From: Kiritimatiellia bacterium
GTDB lineage: Bacteria > Verrucomicrobiota > Kiritimatiellia > RFP12 > UBA1067
Length of the DNA: 64,000 nt
Assembly (NCBI GenBank): GCA_017450695.1
Contig: JAFSTA010000047.1
Coordinates: forward strand, 1-64,000
Reading direction: 5' to 3'
Positions 40,626 through 50,605 of the stretch are shown piece after piece. The notes beneath the pieces are model-generated. The model did no database searches, had not been told where the DNA came from, and was given only the letters and a program-made list of their open reading frames with translations. Within the stretch, counting starts at the first letter, position 1. Every line of letters starts with the position of its first letter. Made by a program: the position numbers and the translations under genes.

Positions 40626-40843
40626 GGGGAGGCGGGGCGCTTGTCGCCGCCTAGCGATAGCGGGTGGCAGCTCTCATCTCTCCTGTTCCGCCTGTCGCGT
40701 GTCTCACGTCACTTGTCCTTCACGGCGCGAGACGTGAGACTGGAGACGCGGCCTGCAAGGGGGAGGGTGTTCCCGCTGCGTCGTGGCGACTCGTCTGTCC
40801 GCACCACTTTTCAGTTGGCGGCTTCAGCCGCCGGGAGGTAACA
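40626..40843. repeat. Non-coding gap with inverted repeat
   Basis: GTCTCACGTC and GACGTGAGAC (both in 40700-40745) form a perfect 10-bp inverted repeat. The gap also contains a GGCGG…CCGCC hairpin. No gene is seen. Confidence 0.6.
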
Positions 40844-42028
40844 ATGAACCAATTGACCAGACGTGAATTTTTCTCCGGTGCGCTTGCTGCCGGAAGCGTA
40901 GCCTTTCTGCCGGGGTGTTCGTCCCCAAACTCGTCCCTCGTTGCGCAGACAGATGCCTGCCGCCTCGCCGCCGGGCGGCCGGTTAAGTTCCTCTTTATGA
41001 CGGACCATCACATCGAGAGTGACTTCATCGAGAACTTTGGCGCGGGTGCGGGGAAGCCTCGTTACACCATGTGGAAGCCCGGAAACCATGCCGCCCTCGT
41101 GAAGACTTACGAATTCATCAATTCCGATCCGTACTGCCGTGACATTCAGTTTGCGCTTTTTGGTGGTGACCAGCTCAACACCGGTTACATGAGCCATCGT
41201 ACGTATCTGGAGGAGGAGCGTGTCAACTACTACCGTACCCTTCGCTCGCTTGACCTCTACCGGAAGTCGAAAGGAACGGACATCTCGGACCTCGACTTCC
41301 ATGCGCCCGATACGTTTTTCTGTACGAGCAACACGCCCAAAGGATACGTGCAAAGACCAATCCCCTTTGTGAAGCTGGACTCCCGTGTCATTGCCATTCA
41401 GGGCAATCACGATACAGCCGTAGAGGACTTTTATCGCGAATGTTCGTTCAAGTGTGGTGATACGCGCTTCATCACCTTCTTCGCTTCCTATGTGGGTTTG
41501 CCTGCGCCCAAGGGAGAGTACCGATCCACCGCCCGAATCTCTGATGACGCGTTTTCCTTCATCGAGAAGGAGATGTCGGCTGCGGCCTCTGATCCCTCCA
41601 TTCGCCACATCGTTCTTGTCTCGCATTGGGCTATCGCCCCCAAGGGAAAGGACTTTGTGTGTCCTATTATCGACGCCTGTCAAGAGAACAAGTTCAACGG
41701 CAACCGACGGAAGCTCCTCGCACTCGCCGAGAAGTATGGTTGCGAACTCTACATCAATGGACACGAACACAACGGGAGTTATCCGGTCGGTAAGATCGGG
41801 AATCTTTCGGATATCAACTGCGGTACGGTGACAGGTGCCAAGGCATCTTGGTCTATCGTGGAGATCCACCCCGACAAAGCCGTGTTCAACGTCTATTCTC
41901 GCGCCGTTGCCGTCGAAGCGCCGGATGGCACTGTGACATACACCCAGTTGCCGCAACGCCTTTTCATACGCGAGATTCCCCTGGGCCACCTGCCGCCACC
42001 GGCTGCTCGCTCATCCGTTTCAGGTTAG
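40844..42028 (+). CDS. Tat-exported lipoprotein-like metallophosphatase
   Basis: The product has 394 residues. The N terminus 'LTRREFFSGALAAG' is a twin-arginine signal, and 'FLPGCSS' offers a lipobox Cys at 25. The calcineurin-like blocks follow in order: 'FLFMTDHHIE' (Asp54, His56), 'LFGGDQLN', 'IQGNHDTA', 'VLVSHW' and 'INGHEHNGS'. These ligate two metals and hydrolyse phosphoesters. GGGAGGT precedes ATG 40844. Another Tat metallophosphatase in the window (58650-60116) has the same plan but is not close in sequence. Confidence 0.87.
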   Translation: MNQLTRREFFSGALAAGSVAFLPGCSSPNSSLVAQTDACRLAAGRPVKFLFMTDHHIESDFIENFGAGAGKPRYTMWKPGNHAALVKTYEFINSDPYCRDIQFALFGGDQLNTGYMSHRTYLEEERVNYYRTLRSLDLYRKSKGTDISDLDFHAPDTFFCTSNTPKGYVQRPIPFVKLDSRVIAIQGNHDTAVEDFYRECSFKCGDTRFITFFASYVGLPAPKGEYRSTARISDDAFSFIEKEMSAAASDPSIRHIVLVSHWAIAPKGKDFVCPIIDACQENKFNGNRRKLLALAEKYGCELYINGHEHNGSYPVGKIGNLSDINCGTVTGAKASWSIVEIHPDKAVFNVYSRAVAVEAPDGTVTYTQLPQRLFIREIPLGHLPPPAARSSVSG

Positions 42029-42120
42029 CCCCCGCCCGTGTGCAATACGGGAATGTACAGGAGGGCAAGTTCCGATCCTTCAACCACCTTGCCTATCAGT
42101 TCTGCGCGAGGCGTTCGGGG

Positions 42121-42140
42121 AAGCGACACTCCTGTCGCTT
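42121..42140. repeat. REP-like hairpin, family B
   Basis: AAGCGACA/TGTCGCTT, preceded by GAGGCGTTCGGGG, the same lead as at 251-270. Confidence 0.75.
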
Positions 42141-42278
42141 CACGCAGTGCGCTGGTAGTAGAACATTGCTTTCGCTACGGGGAGTCTCGGAGATAAAGGT
42201 CGGGCTGTTCTCCAAACCGCCAAAATACCCAGGAACGAATTGTAACTCCGTTCGCTTTTGCGTTCCGGGTTCCGATCG

Positions 42279-42298
42279 GGACGCGTCCCGTCGCGTCC
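42279..42298. repeat. REP-like palindrome, family C
   Basis: GGACGCG/CGCGTCC with GCAATGC after it. Confidence 0.72.
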
Positions 42299-42412
42299 GC
42301 AATGCCCTCCGTCGTTCCGCAAATGTCCCTGCCCGACGGCTCGCCGGGGACTGTTCGCCCCGGTAGCGTTTCTCCGAAACCCGACGGCGAGGGCGCCGTC
42401 GCTACGCAAGGG

Positions 42413-42432
42413 GGACGCGACGTGGCGCGTCC
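42413..42432. repeat. REP-like palindrome, family C, inverted
   Basis: GGACGCG/CGCGTCC. With the copies at 42121 and 42279 it fills the 42029-42466 gap between convergent genes, which holds no gene. Confidence 0.7.
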
Positions 42433-42466
42433 CAATCTTCTCAGCTGCGCGAAGCTCCCCCTTCAT

Positions 42467-44032
42467 CTACATTCCCGCCCGATAGACAAAGGGGAGGCGA
42501 CCTAGAGGCGCGACGACGCCGAGGTCGTACCAGTCCAGCGGATCTTGGCAGGACACGGTGGAATCGACAAACTTGAACTCGAAACGGAACGAACCGGATG
42601 TCGGTAGCCCAAGAGCTGTACGTGGCGCGGTAAACATGAAACGGTTCCCCGTGACGGTGACTGTTCCAAGCGGGTTTGCAATCCTTCCGTTCACGTACAC
42701 TTGCATCCAATCACCGATTCCTTTTCCTGTGATGGGCTCCAGCGTTTCAATCTCAAAGCGTACGGAGTCATCGGTGTGACTCACCTCAATCCACCTCGGC
42801 ACGTTGCGTTGGGTGCGGTTCACATAATTCGTTCCGTAACCGGGTGCGTCGCGCGGCATCCCTGCATCGGTGAAGCAACGGTAGCGACGGGGCTTGCCGG
42901 ATGGGGTTACGGGTTCTTCATCCGCGATACGCTTGTACTGTTTGACGTTCTCGACGAGTTGCAGGAAGTAGGCGTCTCCGTAACCTCCGCGCATCATTTC
43001 GATGTCGCGCGAATACTCGCCGTTCGCGCAATCGACAAACATGATCGGTCGATCCGGGCGACCTTTCCAGCGACCGGCAATCCACTCGTTCCATCCGGTG
43101 ACCAGTACGATGTCGGGTTTCGCCTCGAAGACGCGCTGCCACTGCTCCGCCGCGTTCCATCCCTTCTTCCAGGCATCTGGCGCGGGATCGTTTCGCCCAT
43201 TATGGAAGGCTCGTCCACAGTTGTTTGTCTCGCCATACATCGCGCTGTCCCCGAAACGCAGTTGGGGGTGTTGCGCGATGGAGACGTTCATGACGGAGCG
43301 GTTGACCTTCTCGCCGGGGAAGAGTCGTTGCGGTCGCGAGAAATCCATCCACGGCCATCCGCCCTTCTTCGCGGCCTCGTTCGGCCACTGCGATTGGACG
43401 ATGGTGAAAAACGCCTTCGTCTCTTCAGAACACTCGTCTTCCTTTGCGACGATAACCGGTTTGCCGTCCAATTCAAACCAAACGCTTTTCGCGAAACCGG
43501 GCTTGTAGATCGTCTCGTAAATCTTCTGCACGGTCTTCCCGGATGCCGAGTTCGTGTAGAACATGATCTTGGGAACTTTCCAGCCCGCGTCATGGTACTC
43601 CTGAAGGACACGCATCACCAACTTCGCATTCTTCTCGTAGATAAACGAGTTCGTCACGTCGAAGAAAAGAAAGTCCACATTCGCCTGCATCAGGAGTTTC
43701 ATGTGACGGCGCACGACCCACTCGTCAGTGGAGAAATAGTAGCCGTACAACGGTTCCCCCCAGTGGTGGTAAAACCCGATCGGTCCCCATTTCGGATCAT
43801 TCGGTTTGTCTCCCGCATGGGGATCCTCCGACAGGATTTTCGAGATGTCGCGTGGCGCACCACGACCGTGCTCGCCGAGCCAGAGGAAGTAGAAGATGCC
43901 AACCAGACGCTCTTTTTCCGCGTGTGCGGAATACCCGAACATCTGGGTCAGCAGACAAACAAGAAAAAAAGTCCAACGGATTGTCCATCCGTAACGCGAA
44001 CGTGCTGCCTTCCCACTTTTCCAAGGACTCAT
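42467..44032 (-). CDS. Secreted GH99/GH71-like glycoside hydrolase (WbsX/DUF5010-like)
   Basis: The product has 521 residues. ATG 44032 has GGAAGG a few bases upstream. A basic stretch precedes the hydrophobic signal (about residues 16-38). 'VGIFYFLWLGEHGRG', 'DFLFFDVTNSFIYEKNAKLVMRVLQEYH', 'VPKIMFYTNSASG' and 'IVLVTGWNEWIAGRW' match the barrel of GH99-like and WbsX-like enzymes; the WNEW motif is typical. Members act on mannans or related glycans. A C-terminal beta domain (about 420-521) follows. It is 46 nt after the phosphodiesterase gene, probably one operon. Confidence 0.75.
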   Translation of the reverse strand: MSPWKSGKAARSRYGWTIRWTFFLVCLLTQMFGYSAHAEKERLVGIFYFLWLGEHGRGAPRDISKILSEDPHAGDKPNDPKWGPIGFYHHWGEPLYGYYFSTDEWVVRRHMKLLMQANVDFLFFDVTNSFIYEKNAKLVMRVLQEYHDAGWKVPKIMFYTNSASGKTVQKIYETIYKPGFAKSVWFELDGKPVIVAKEDECSEETKAFFTIVQSQWPNEAAKKGGWPWMDFSRPQRLFPGEKVNRSVMNVSIAQHPQLRFGDSAMYGETNNCGRAFHNGRNDPAPDAWKKGWNAAEQWQRVFEAKPDIVLVTGWNEWIAGRWKGRPDRPIMFVDCANGEYSRDIEMMRGGYGDAYFLQLVENVKQYKRIADEEPVTPSGKPRRYRCFTDAGMPRDAPGYGTNYVNRTQRNVPRWIEVSHTDDSVRFEIETLEPITGKGIGDWMQVYVNGRIANPLGTVTVTGNRFMFTAPRTALGLPTSGSFRFEFKFVDSTVSCQDPLDWYDLGVVAPLGRLPFVYRAGM

Positions 44033-44078
44033 TCTGCCTTCCTTCTTGGACTGAACCAGATTATTCGGACTGGGACTT

Positions 44079-45800
44079 TTATCGGGGCGATTCGATAGGA
44101 CGTTTGCCTTGTTTCGAAAAGTTCCAGATTTCACGGACTTCGCCATGCGTGAACCCGCGTGTCCAAATCGCCAATTCATCCACATCGCCTACGAACGGGC
44201 GCTCGTAAATCCCGCGACCGTCCTGTCCGATGTAAAAGGGCATACCCGTCGCGAATGCGATGTCGGAAAGATCGTCCGCAACGCAGTACAGATAACCGTC
44301 GCTTCGGCCCTGATAGAAGCGCACTTTGCCGTCCGCGCCGCGCGTCATCGCGTAGAAGACCCATTTGCCAAATTCGGGATTGTACACGCCCAAATCTTCC
44401 CGTTTCTTTCCCTCGCGACCGCAGTTGAACATGAAACCGGGGGTGTGATGACCTTTTTTCTTGAAGTTGTAGCCGGATGTGCGTGACATATCAACATGGC
44501 GCGACGCGATCAACGCGACGCCGGGATTCGATCCGCCGCTCCAGTTTTTGTTGCACAGCACGACCGGATCTCCGACCTGCGGCCCGAACGTGCGTACCCA
44601 CATCGCGAAGGTAAATTCATTCCCGTTTTCGAACTGGAGTTTTTCTGACCCTTTGAGTAACGCATACCCCGCCCTGTTCGTAGCGGCTGAAACCCGCAGA
44701 AATCCGCCGAAACGCCCATCGTTGGTTGGGATGGACGCCCCGCCATGCAATTCGCATGAAACTTCCGCCGAACCGCGGTTTTCCGCCTTTCCGCCATCGA
44801 ACGGCAGATAGACGGCAAGACCGTCTTTCCACGGACGCGCCGTATCGGTGACCGTCTGGTTTCCGGTCACGTTCCCGTCGAAACCCATCATTGAGATATC
44901 TACTCCGAAATGGGCAAGTGCCGTCGGCGCCGCGTCATAGTTGTGTACGGTTGCCGCGATCCGCCCCGCCTCGATATGCCGTCCGACGAGGATGACCGGT
45001 ACGGTGTAGCATTGCGTGCTGCTTTGTCCGTGATAACCTTCCCATCCGCCGTGGTCGGAAGTGATGTAGAAGAGCCAATCCTCCTGACCGAATGTCGGAC
45101 GAGAGGCGATGGCGTCCAGCACGGAACCGATTTCATCATCGCACTCGTGGACGGCTTTCAGATACTGGCTCGAATACGGATAATAACCCGATCCGTGTCC
45201 TGCATGGTCCGGTCGGTCGATGTACCACATGACTGCATCGGGCGCGTCGGATTCCGCCATCATCTTCTTGAGCAGCTGCGCGTTTTCGGGATCGCGGTCA
45301 AAAATGAACCGTACTCCGTAATCGGGGCTGATGTTCAGATCCCCATACCACGAGAAGATGTGCAAGGCCCTTGTGCCGCGACGCTCTTTCGCAAGTCGGG
45401 CCAGCCACGTGGGCCATTTCCGGGTATCGGTACCTGCCGTGCAGACAAGGTCCGGATTCCAGCTTATGCCGGTTTTCTTTGTCGTCATCCCGGTGGCAAT
45501 GGCCACGTGGTTCGGCGCACTCTCCGTCGAACCGTCACGGATCGTGCTGGCGCAAAGCGACCACGCTCCTTTGTAACCCGGTTGCCACTTTCCCTCCATC
45601 AACTTCTTCATGTAGGGGAGATCGCCGTTCTCCACGACATCGGCGCGCAACCCGTCCAACATGATCACGAGCGCTTTTGGAACGCGCGTTTCCGACGGAA
45701 CCTGTCCGAAAGCGGATATGGCCGCGAGAATAAACAAAGCAACGATCCAACGGTTTCCTGAAACCGTACAAACATACCTTCTTTCCTTCCGATCTCTCAT
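44079..45800 (-). CDS. Secreted phosphodiesterase/pyrophosphatase-LamG fusion
   Basis: The product has 573 residues. ATG 45800 has AAAGGAA upstream; the hydrophobic signal lies at about 18-34. Residues about 40-320 belong to the alkaline-phosphatase superfamily, type I phosphodiesterase group: 'VIMLDGLRADVV', 'STESAPNHVAIATG' (Thr/Ser nucleophile), 'DAVMWYIDRPDHAGHGSG' and 'YITSDHGGWEGYHG' give the metal ligands. Residues about 345-560 are a LamG/concanavalin-like domain ('DGLAVYLPFDGGKAENRG', 'FVGDVDELAIWTRGFT'), likely a glycan binder. It would hydrolyse a phosphodiester or phosphonate-type bond on a polymer. Confidence 0.85.
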   Translation of the reverse strand: MRDRKERRYVCTVSGNRWIVALFILAAISAFGQVPSETRVPKALVIMLDGLRADVVENGDLPYMKKLMEGKWQPGYKGAWSLCASTIRDGSTESAPNHVAIATGMTTKKTGISWNPDLVCTAGTDTRKWPTWLARLAKERRGTRALHIFSWYGDLNISPDYGVRFIFDRDPENAQLLKKMMAESDAPDAVMWYIDRPDHAGHGSGYYPYSSQYLKAVHECDDEIGSVLDAIASRPTFGQEDWLFYITSDHGGWEGYHGQSSTQCYTVPVILVGRHIEAGRIAATVHNYDAAPTALAHFGVDISMMGFDGNVTGNQTVTDTARPWKDGLAVYLPFDGGKAENRGSAEVSCELHGGASIPTNDGRFGGFLRVSAATNRAGYALLKGSEKLQFENGNEFTFAMWVRTFGPQVGDPVVLCNKNWSGGSNPGVALIASRHVDMSRTSGYNFKKKGHHTPGFMFNCGREGKKREDLGVYNPEFGKWVFYAMTRGADGKVRFYQGRSDGYLYCVADDLSDIAFATGMPFYIGQDGRGIYERPFVGDVDELAIWTRGFTHGEVREIWNFSKQGKRPIESPR

Positions 45801-46009
45801 TCGCTTGATTTCCTTTGCGTATTTCATGGTTTGGTAGTTAGGTGGTGGGGCGTTTTAAGTCGGTTCAGTATTGCGGACGCGACGGGGGGCGTCCCTCCCG
45901 TTTTGCGGACTTTGCACCAATCACGCATCGCAGCATCTCAGCTTCCCCGCTTTTCAGCTGGCGCGAAGCGCCCCCCATTTACGTTTCCGCTGTTGCACGG
46001 CAGGCGGTG
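45801..46009. repeat. Short non-coding gap with REP-like palindrome
   Basis: It holds a GGTAGTTAGGTGGTG-type octamer piece, a family-C palindrome (45875-45894) and an inverted copy of the AGCTGAGAAG repeat of 13800 (about 45935-45975). Confidence 0.6.
45875..45894. repeat. REP-like palindrome, family C (degenerate)
   Basis: GGACGCG with GGCGTCC; one stem base differs from the others. Confidence 0.65.
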
Positions 46010-48130
46010 TTACAGCTGTATCAGGGCGAAGCCGTCGGCAACGACATATCCCTTTGACTTCGAGGGAAGGATCTTGAGCGTGGCACCGGGCGCGAGATCG
46101 AACTCTCCCAGCTTCTGCCACTGGCCTGTCCCTTGCGCCTGGTCGGCGGAGAATGCGGTAGGCTTGCCGTCCGATTCAATCTCGAATGCCGTCTTGGAGC
46201 CCTGTTTCGCGCTCCAGCTATACGGGACTCTACCCATCAACGCATAGCGGCCTTTCTTGGCGACCGGCAACGGATACGTGACGGGGTCTGCTTTTTGGGT
46301 CGGGAAATGCGCGTAGCCACCCACCTGTTCCCCGTTACAGTTTCTCGACATTTTCCATCCCTTGCCGAACTTCACGCCCTCGTTTTCATCGTCGATGATC
46401 ACCCATCCGGCAGTTTTCCGTTCCGGCACCCCGGGGAATCCACCGCCGAGGCGCTCCTGGAGTTTCCGCACATGCCCGTCTTTCCAGATACCGCGTGGCG
46501 TCACGCCCAATTCGCGGCACATCGCCGCCGCCTCGCCTGCCGCCACGCCAAGCTGGGCAAGCGTGTTGATCACGCGCGGACCGCCAAGTCCCACATGGGT
46601 GCAGGAGAAACAACGCCCGGCCAGGAAGAGGTTCGCGACGTTGCGTGAATAGATGCTGCGGTAGGGGATCCAGTAACGACCAAACTGCGGGCCTTGGCAT
46701 GTCGTGAGGAAATCGACACCCGCCCGATAGTTGTCGTAGTGGAGATCGATGCCCCATGAACCCGTGGCGATGGCATCCTCGAACTCCTTGTGTTCCGTCA
46801 CGTCTTTCTGAGAGTAGATCCAGTCGCCTAGGATGCGGCGGGATTCTCGTTTGCCGAGCAGGTACGGACAGAAATTCAGAATCCGGTTGGCGTTCTCCGG
46901 GCGTTTCTTCGCGAGCGAGAATGCGCCGTAGATCGCGAGGAAAAGTCGGTCACGGATTTCTTCCGCCTCGGCGATCATGTCGCGGTGGATACCGTACTCC
47001 CAGTTCCATTCGCCGTTGACGGCAACTTGCCTCTGCGCATGGGGTTCCGCCCACGGAGCGGAGAATTCGACGGGCGCGTTCGCGATGGCGCTGGTCCACA
47101 TGAGCGAGGCGCCAAGCGTGTCGCCATCCGCCTTGTCGGGCGCCATGTCCTCTCCAAACTCGCCTTTCGCCTCGCGTCCCATTTTCCAGTCCGCGCCGGC
47201 CCAGAATCCGACCCATCCGTCGCCGGTCGCGTCGCAGAAGAGCGGGGCCTCGAAGCGGACGATCCGGTTGTGCTTGAGATCGAGCGCCCGGACTGCGGCA
47301 ATCGTACCGTCCGCGTTCTTCTCTACGCCGAACGCCCGCGTGGAGACGCGCAGGGTAATGTTTTTCTCGTCCGTCACGATTCGCATCCGGCGCGCATCGT
47401 CCAACACGAGGTTCCCGTCTCGGTTCATGAAACGTCCCCGCAATTCGCGCACGAGGTCGTAGCGCGCCTCGCCACCGCTCCACACGCGGATTTCGGAGGA
47501 GGCGTTGCCCCCGAGAACCGGACGGTCCTGCACGAGCGCGACCCGAATTCCGCGTCTCGCCGCCGCCACCGCCGCGCAGGTTCCGGGAAGCCCACCCCCG
47601 ACAACCACGAAATCCACTTTGACCGTCTCGGCTGTGTTTGCCCCGTCGATCTTCAACGCTCCCTCAGGGGCGCCGCCTTTTGCGTTCGAATCGAAGACGA
47701 TACCGGCGCACCGTCCGTCGAACCCCGTCAGGTCATGGAGCGCGACGGTCGCGTCCCCCTTTTCCACCTGTACGATTCCGCCGTCCTCCCAGGTCCATTC
47801 GCGGGAACCCGCTCCAAACACCTTGGCAAGCGGTTTGCCGTTGACCAGGACACGGAAACGTCCCGGCGCTCCATCCGCCCAGTTTTTCGTCCGCACCCAC
47901 ACGCGGTACTCGCCAGGTTCAGGGAAGGGGACTTGCGCCTGCGCGTCCAGGACGCGGATCCCGAGTCCGTGCGCGATGAGGTACGGCGACCCCACCACGT
48001 CCATGAACTGCGCGTCCAGTCCCCAGCCTCCCGCCTCAAAACTCTGCGGATAGACGTCCACTCTTGCCGCACTCGCCGCAAGTGCAATTGCCGACGTCGC
48101 GAGCATCACCCGAACAATTTCTACTTTCAT
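46010..48130 (-). CDS. Secreted FAD-dependent oxidoreductase
   Basis: The product has 706 residues with signal peptide 1-20. Residues about 25-160 form a beta-sandwich ('GEYRVWVRTKNWADGAPGRF', carbohydrate-binding-like). 'KVDFVVVGGGLPGTCAAVAAARRG' (GGGLPG at 178-183) is the FAD dinucleotide fold of FAD_oxidored proteins, with 'LGGNASSEIRV' and 'CDATGDGWVGFWAG' as later family blocks. A second beta domain covers about 600-706. The family accompanies glycan clusters in PVC bacteria; its substrate is not established. AAGGAGAGG lies six bases upstream. It is 12 nt after the 958-frame gene, so an operon. Confidence 0.87.
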   Translation of the reverse strand: MKVEIVRVMLATSAIALAASAARVDVYPQSFEAGGWGLDAQFMDVVGSPYLIAHGLGIRVLDAQAQVPFPEPGEYRVWVRTKNWADGAPGRFRVLVNGKPLAKVFGAGSREWTWEDGGIVQVEKGDATVALHDLTGFDGRCAGIVFDSNAKGGAPEGALKIDGANTAETVKVDFVVVGGGLPGTCAAVAAARRGIRVALVQDRPVLGGNASSEIRVWSGGEARYDLVRELRGRFMNRDGNLVLDDARRMRIVTDEKNITLRVSTRAFGVEKNADGTIAAVRALDLKHNRIVRFEAPLFCDATGDGWVGFWAGADWKMGREAKGEFGEDMAPDKADGDTLGASLMWTSAIANAPVEFSAPWAEPHAQRQVAVNGEWNWEYGIHRDMIAEAEEIRDRLFLAIYGAFSLAKKRPENANRILNFCPYLLGKRESRRILGDWIYSQKDVTEHKEFEDAIATGSWGIDLHYDNYRAGVDFLTTCQGPQFGRYWIPYRSIYSRNVANLFLAGRCFSCTHVGLGGPRVINTLAQLGVAAGEAAAMCRELGVTPRGIWKDGHVRKLQERLGGGFPGVPERKTAGWVIIDDENEGVKFGKGWKMSRNCNGEQVGGYAHFPTQKADPVTYPLPVAKKGRYALMGRVPYSWSAKQGSKTAFEIESDGKPTAFSADQAQGTGQWQKLGEFDLAPGATLKILPSKSKGYVVADGFALIQL

Positions 48131-48142
48131 ATCGCCTCTCCT

Positions 48143-50605
48143 TTAGCGGATGCTGAGAACCAGTCCTGATTGTCCATAGACGACCAGATTTCCGCTGGCG
48201 TCTTTCCGCAGACGGGAAAGGCCTGCGGACGGGTTGACGAAGTTCAACGCAGTACCACTGAGATCATAACCGGTTGTGAGCGTCACTCCTTCGCTTGGCA
48301 GCCCGAACGGGATATCGCGGCCGATCGAAATGTCGAGCGAATCCGGGATGGACGAGCCGGATTGGAGCGTCAGCAGAGGAACGGCGTTCTTGGCCGCAAA
48401 ATGGAAGCCGAGCGAGGTGCCGTCCGCCATTGTCAGCACCGTCGCAAGCGGCGCGCCTACGATAAACCCGCCGAATCGAACATCCGTTCCGCCATTGTAG
48501 AACTGGTTGGAAACGCTCGACAGGAACGCGCCAGCACCCTCCTTGACGAGTTTCAGGTTGCCGCCGAACCGTACCGTCGAGTTCGTCGCTGCCGCTCCGT
48601 CCTCCACGTCCACGTGCAGTTCGCCCGGGAAGAAGGTGTTTTGAATACGGCAGTATTCGATTTGCGTGATCTCAAAGTGGGGAGAACTCCCATTCTCCTT
48701 CACCTTGAAACGATAGTATCGATAGGCTGCGTCGTTGACGAACACCTTGGTGCGGCATTCAGACCTCGCCCAGTCCGGTTCGCTGGATCTTGCGTCGAGA
48801 AGCGTCCAGCCCGTTTCATCAGATGACCCGAAGGCTGTGTCCGACCCCAAGATTTCCCACGCCAACGGTGTCCTTTCCTCGCCACCGCCGTAGATCCTGT
48901 ACATGTTGACGGCCTGCGCATTCCCTTCTCCAAAGTCATAGTCGATCGCGGGCTTTTGATTCCCGATGTTCACGACGATGAAACGCGTCGTGGAAGAATC
49001 ACCGTTGACGTAATTGTTGTTGAAGAGGTTGGTGACAGTGGTCGCCCTGTAGGTGGTATCTTTCACGGACGCCCAGCACCTTCCGTCCGGTTGCGTAAGA
49101 TCTGCAGGCTGGAACGGTCCCGGTGTCAGGACGGGTGTTGCAGGGATTCCCTGCTGGCATTCCGGCAGGATGAACACCCCGTCCAATCGGTTGTGGAAAC
49201 CAACCGAGCCGTCGGGTATCCGCCTCGCGGGAACGAGGTCGAGCTTCAGGTTTCCGTCCTTGTCGTACACGCGGAAGTAATACATCCGGCAGGCGTTCGC
49301 GTAGGTTGAGTGTCCGCTTCCCTTTGTCCCCATGGCGAAAAGCCGCAGGGTTAATCCGGTGGATGCGGACTCGTCATCGGAGTTGGCGGTGAGGTTGGTC
49401 GCGGACATCACGCCGTTGACCGAAAAGCCTAGTGTATTGCCGTCCATGACGATTTCATAGTCTTTGTCTTTCACGAATGCCGTAACCGTCCCGCCTGTTT
49501 TGTGATAGACATACGGGGTTGTCACATGATGGTCGAAACGGAGCGTGAAGATTCCGCCGTTGGGGACGATGACGCAGGAGAAGGTGTTCGTTTCCGAGGT
49601 GGCGCGGGCGGAGAAGACCGTTTGGTAGTTCGATGCGTCACCGGGGCGGATTTTCGTCTCCACCCGATCCGTCAGAAGCGGCGTATATCCCGTATTCACA
49701 TACGTATGCGCACTGATGTTTTCTCCTGGCGACTGGACATAATCGAGCTGATAGTAGGCGAGAAGCGCACCTTTTGCGGGCGCCAGAAACATCTTGCGTA
49801 TCGTGTCGTAGAAACCGACGACTCCGTCCCGGATCACCGGAACCATGTTGACTTTCAGATTGTCGTCCTTGTCGTACACGCGGAAGTAGTACATCTTGCA
49901 GGATCTGGCGAAATTGCCTATCTCGTAAACCGAACCGTTCAGAACTCCCGCCGCAAAGAGAAAAATGTTCGTATAGGCCGTGAAATCGCCGGTTCCCGAT
50001 GTCGTTGAAAACGGTCCTTCGGCATTGACGGTGTAGTGCAGATTCCCGAAGTCGGCGACGACCTCGTATGGCGTATTGACCGCGACGGTCCCGCTGTTGG
50101 CATGCCCGTATTTGGTGTTTCTGTCAAAGCGGAATTGGTTGTTGTTTCGTAGGCAGGTAAGAGTCTGCGCAGTACTTGTCTTGCGCGAAGAGAAAATCAT
50201 CTCGGCGCCCGAAATGGCACCGAACACGACCTTTGTTTCGACGCGGTCTGTGCAGAGTGGCGTATAGAGCGTATCCACAAACACTTCGCTGTTGTTGCTT
50301 GGCGTCTCCACAAAATCCAACCCGAAGCAGCCGTCGAACAGCTCGGTTCCGTCTTGCGTGGCGGAGATGATCGTGCCACCGCCGGAAAGAGCGCTTGTTG
50401 TGAGTTTGTTCCCTCTCAGGTCAAGTGTCGCGTTCGGCGCCACGCTCACCGTTTCATAGACGGCATTTGTCGTGAGTGACAGATCGCGTTCGACTTCCAA
50501 TGCCGCCGCACGCGACAGCAAGGGTGCCGTCGCGAAGCCAAGGGCGGCAATCGCCGCGAACAGGATCGATCCGGTCGCCCGTTTTAAGAAGAGGTCGCTG
50601 TTCAT
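48143..50605 (-). CDS. Large secreted modular surface protein
   Basis: The product has 820 residues from ATG 50605, which has AAGGG six bases upstream; a start 66-72 nt earlier is possible. A hydrophobic signal lies at about 10-32. Two tandem modules of about 180 residues each end in 'CKMYYFRVYDKDDNL…' and 'CRMYYFRVYDKDGNL…', followed by 'GFYD' or 'GFHN', a LamG-like unit seen in gut bacterial and phage proteins. Then comes an F5/8C-like region ('RTPLAWEILGSD', 'YRYYRFKVKENGSSPHFEITQIEY'), and an autotransporter-associated repeat ('FGGNLKLVKEGAGAFLSS'). The end is GLVLSIR. It probably binds glycans or matrix; no catalytic site is seen. Confidence 0.72.
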   Translation of the reverse strand: MNSDLFLKRATGSILFAAIAALGFATAPLLSRAAALEVERDLSLTTNAVYETVSVAPNATLDLRGNKLTTSALSGGGTIISATQDGTELFDGCFGLDFVETPSNNSEVFVDTLYTPLCTDRVETKVVFGAISGAEMIFSSRKTSTAQTLTCLRNNNQFRFDRNTKYGHANSGTVAVNTPYEVVADFGNLHYTVNAEGPFSTTSGTGDFTAYTNIFLFAAGVLNGSVYEIGNFARSCKMYYFRVYDKDDNLKVNMVPVIRDGVVGFYDTIRKMFLAPAKGALLAYYQLDYVQSPGENISAHTYVNTGYTPLLTDRVETKIRPGDASNYQTVFSARATSETNTFSCVIVPNGGIFTLRFDHHVTTPYVYHKTGGTVTAFVKDKDYEIVMDGNTLGFSVNGVMSATNLTANSDDESASTGLTLRLFAMGTKGSGHSTYANACRMYYFRVYDKDGNLKLDLVPARRIPDGSVGFHNRLDGVFILPECQQGIPATPVLTPGPFQPADLTQPDGRCWASVKDTTYRATTVTNLFNNNYVNGDSSTTRFIVVNIGNQKPAIDYDFGEGNAQAVNMYRIYGGGEERTPLAWEILGSDTAFGSSDETGWTLLDARSSEPDWARSECRTKVFVNDAAYRYYRFKVKENGSSPHFEITQIEYCRIQNTFFPGELHVDVEDGAAATNSTVRFGGNLKLVKEGAGAFLSSVSNQFYNGGTDVRFGGFIVGAPLATVLTMADGTSLGFHFAAKNAVPLLTLQSGSSIPDSLDISIGRDIPFGLPSEGVTLTTGYDLSGTALNFVNPSAGLSRLRKDASGNLVVYGQSGLVLSIR

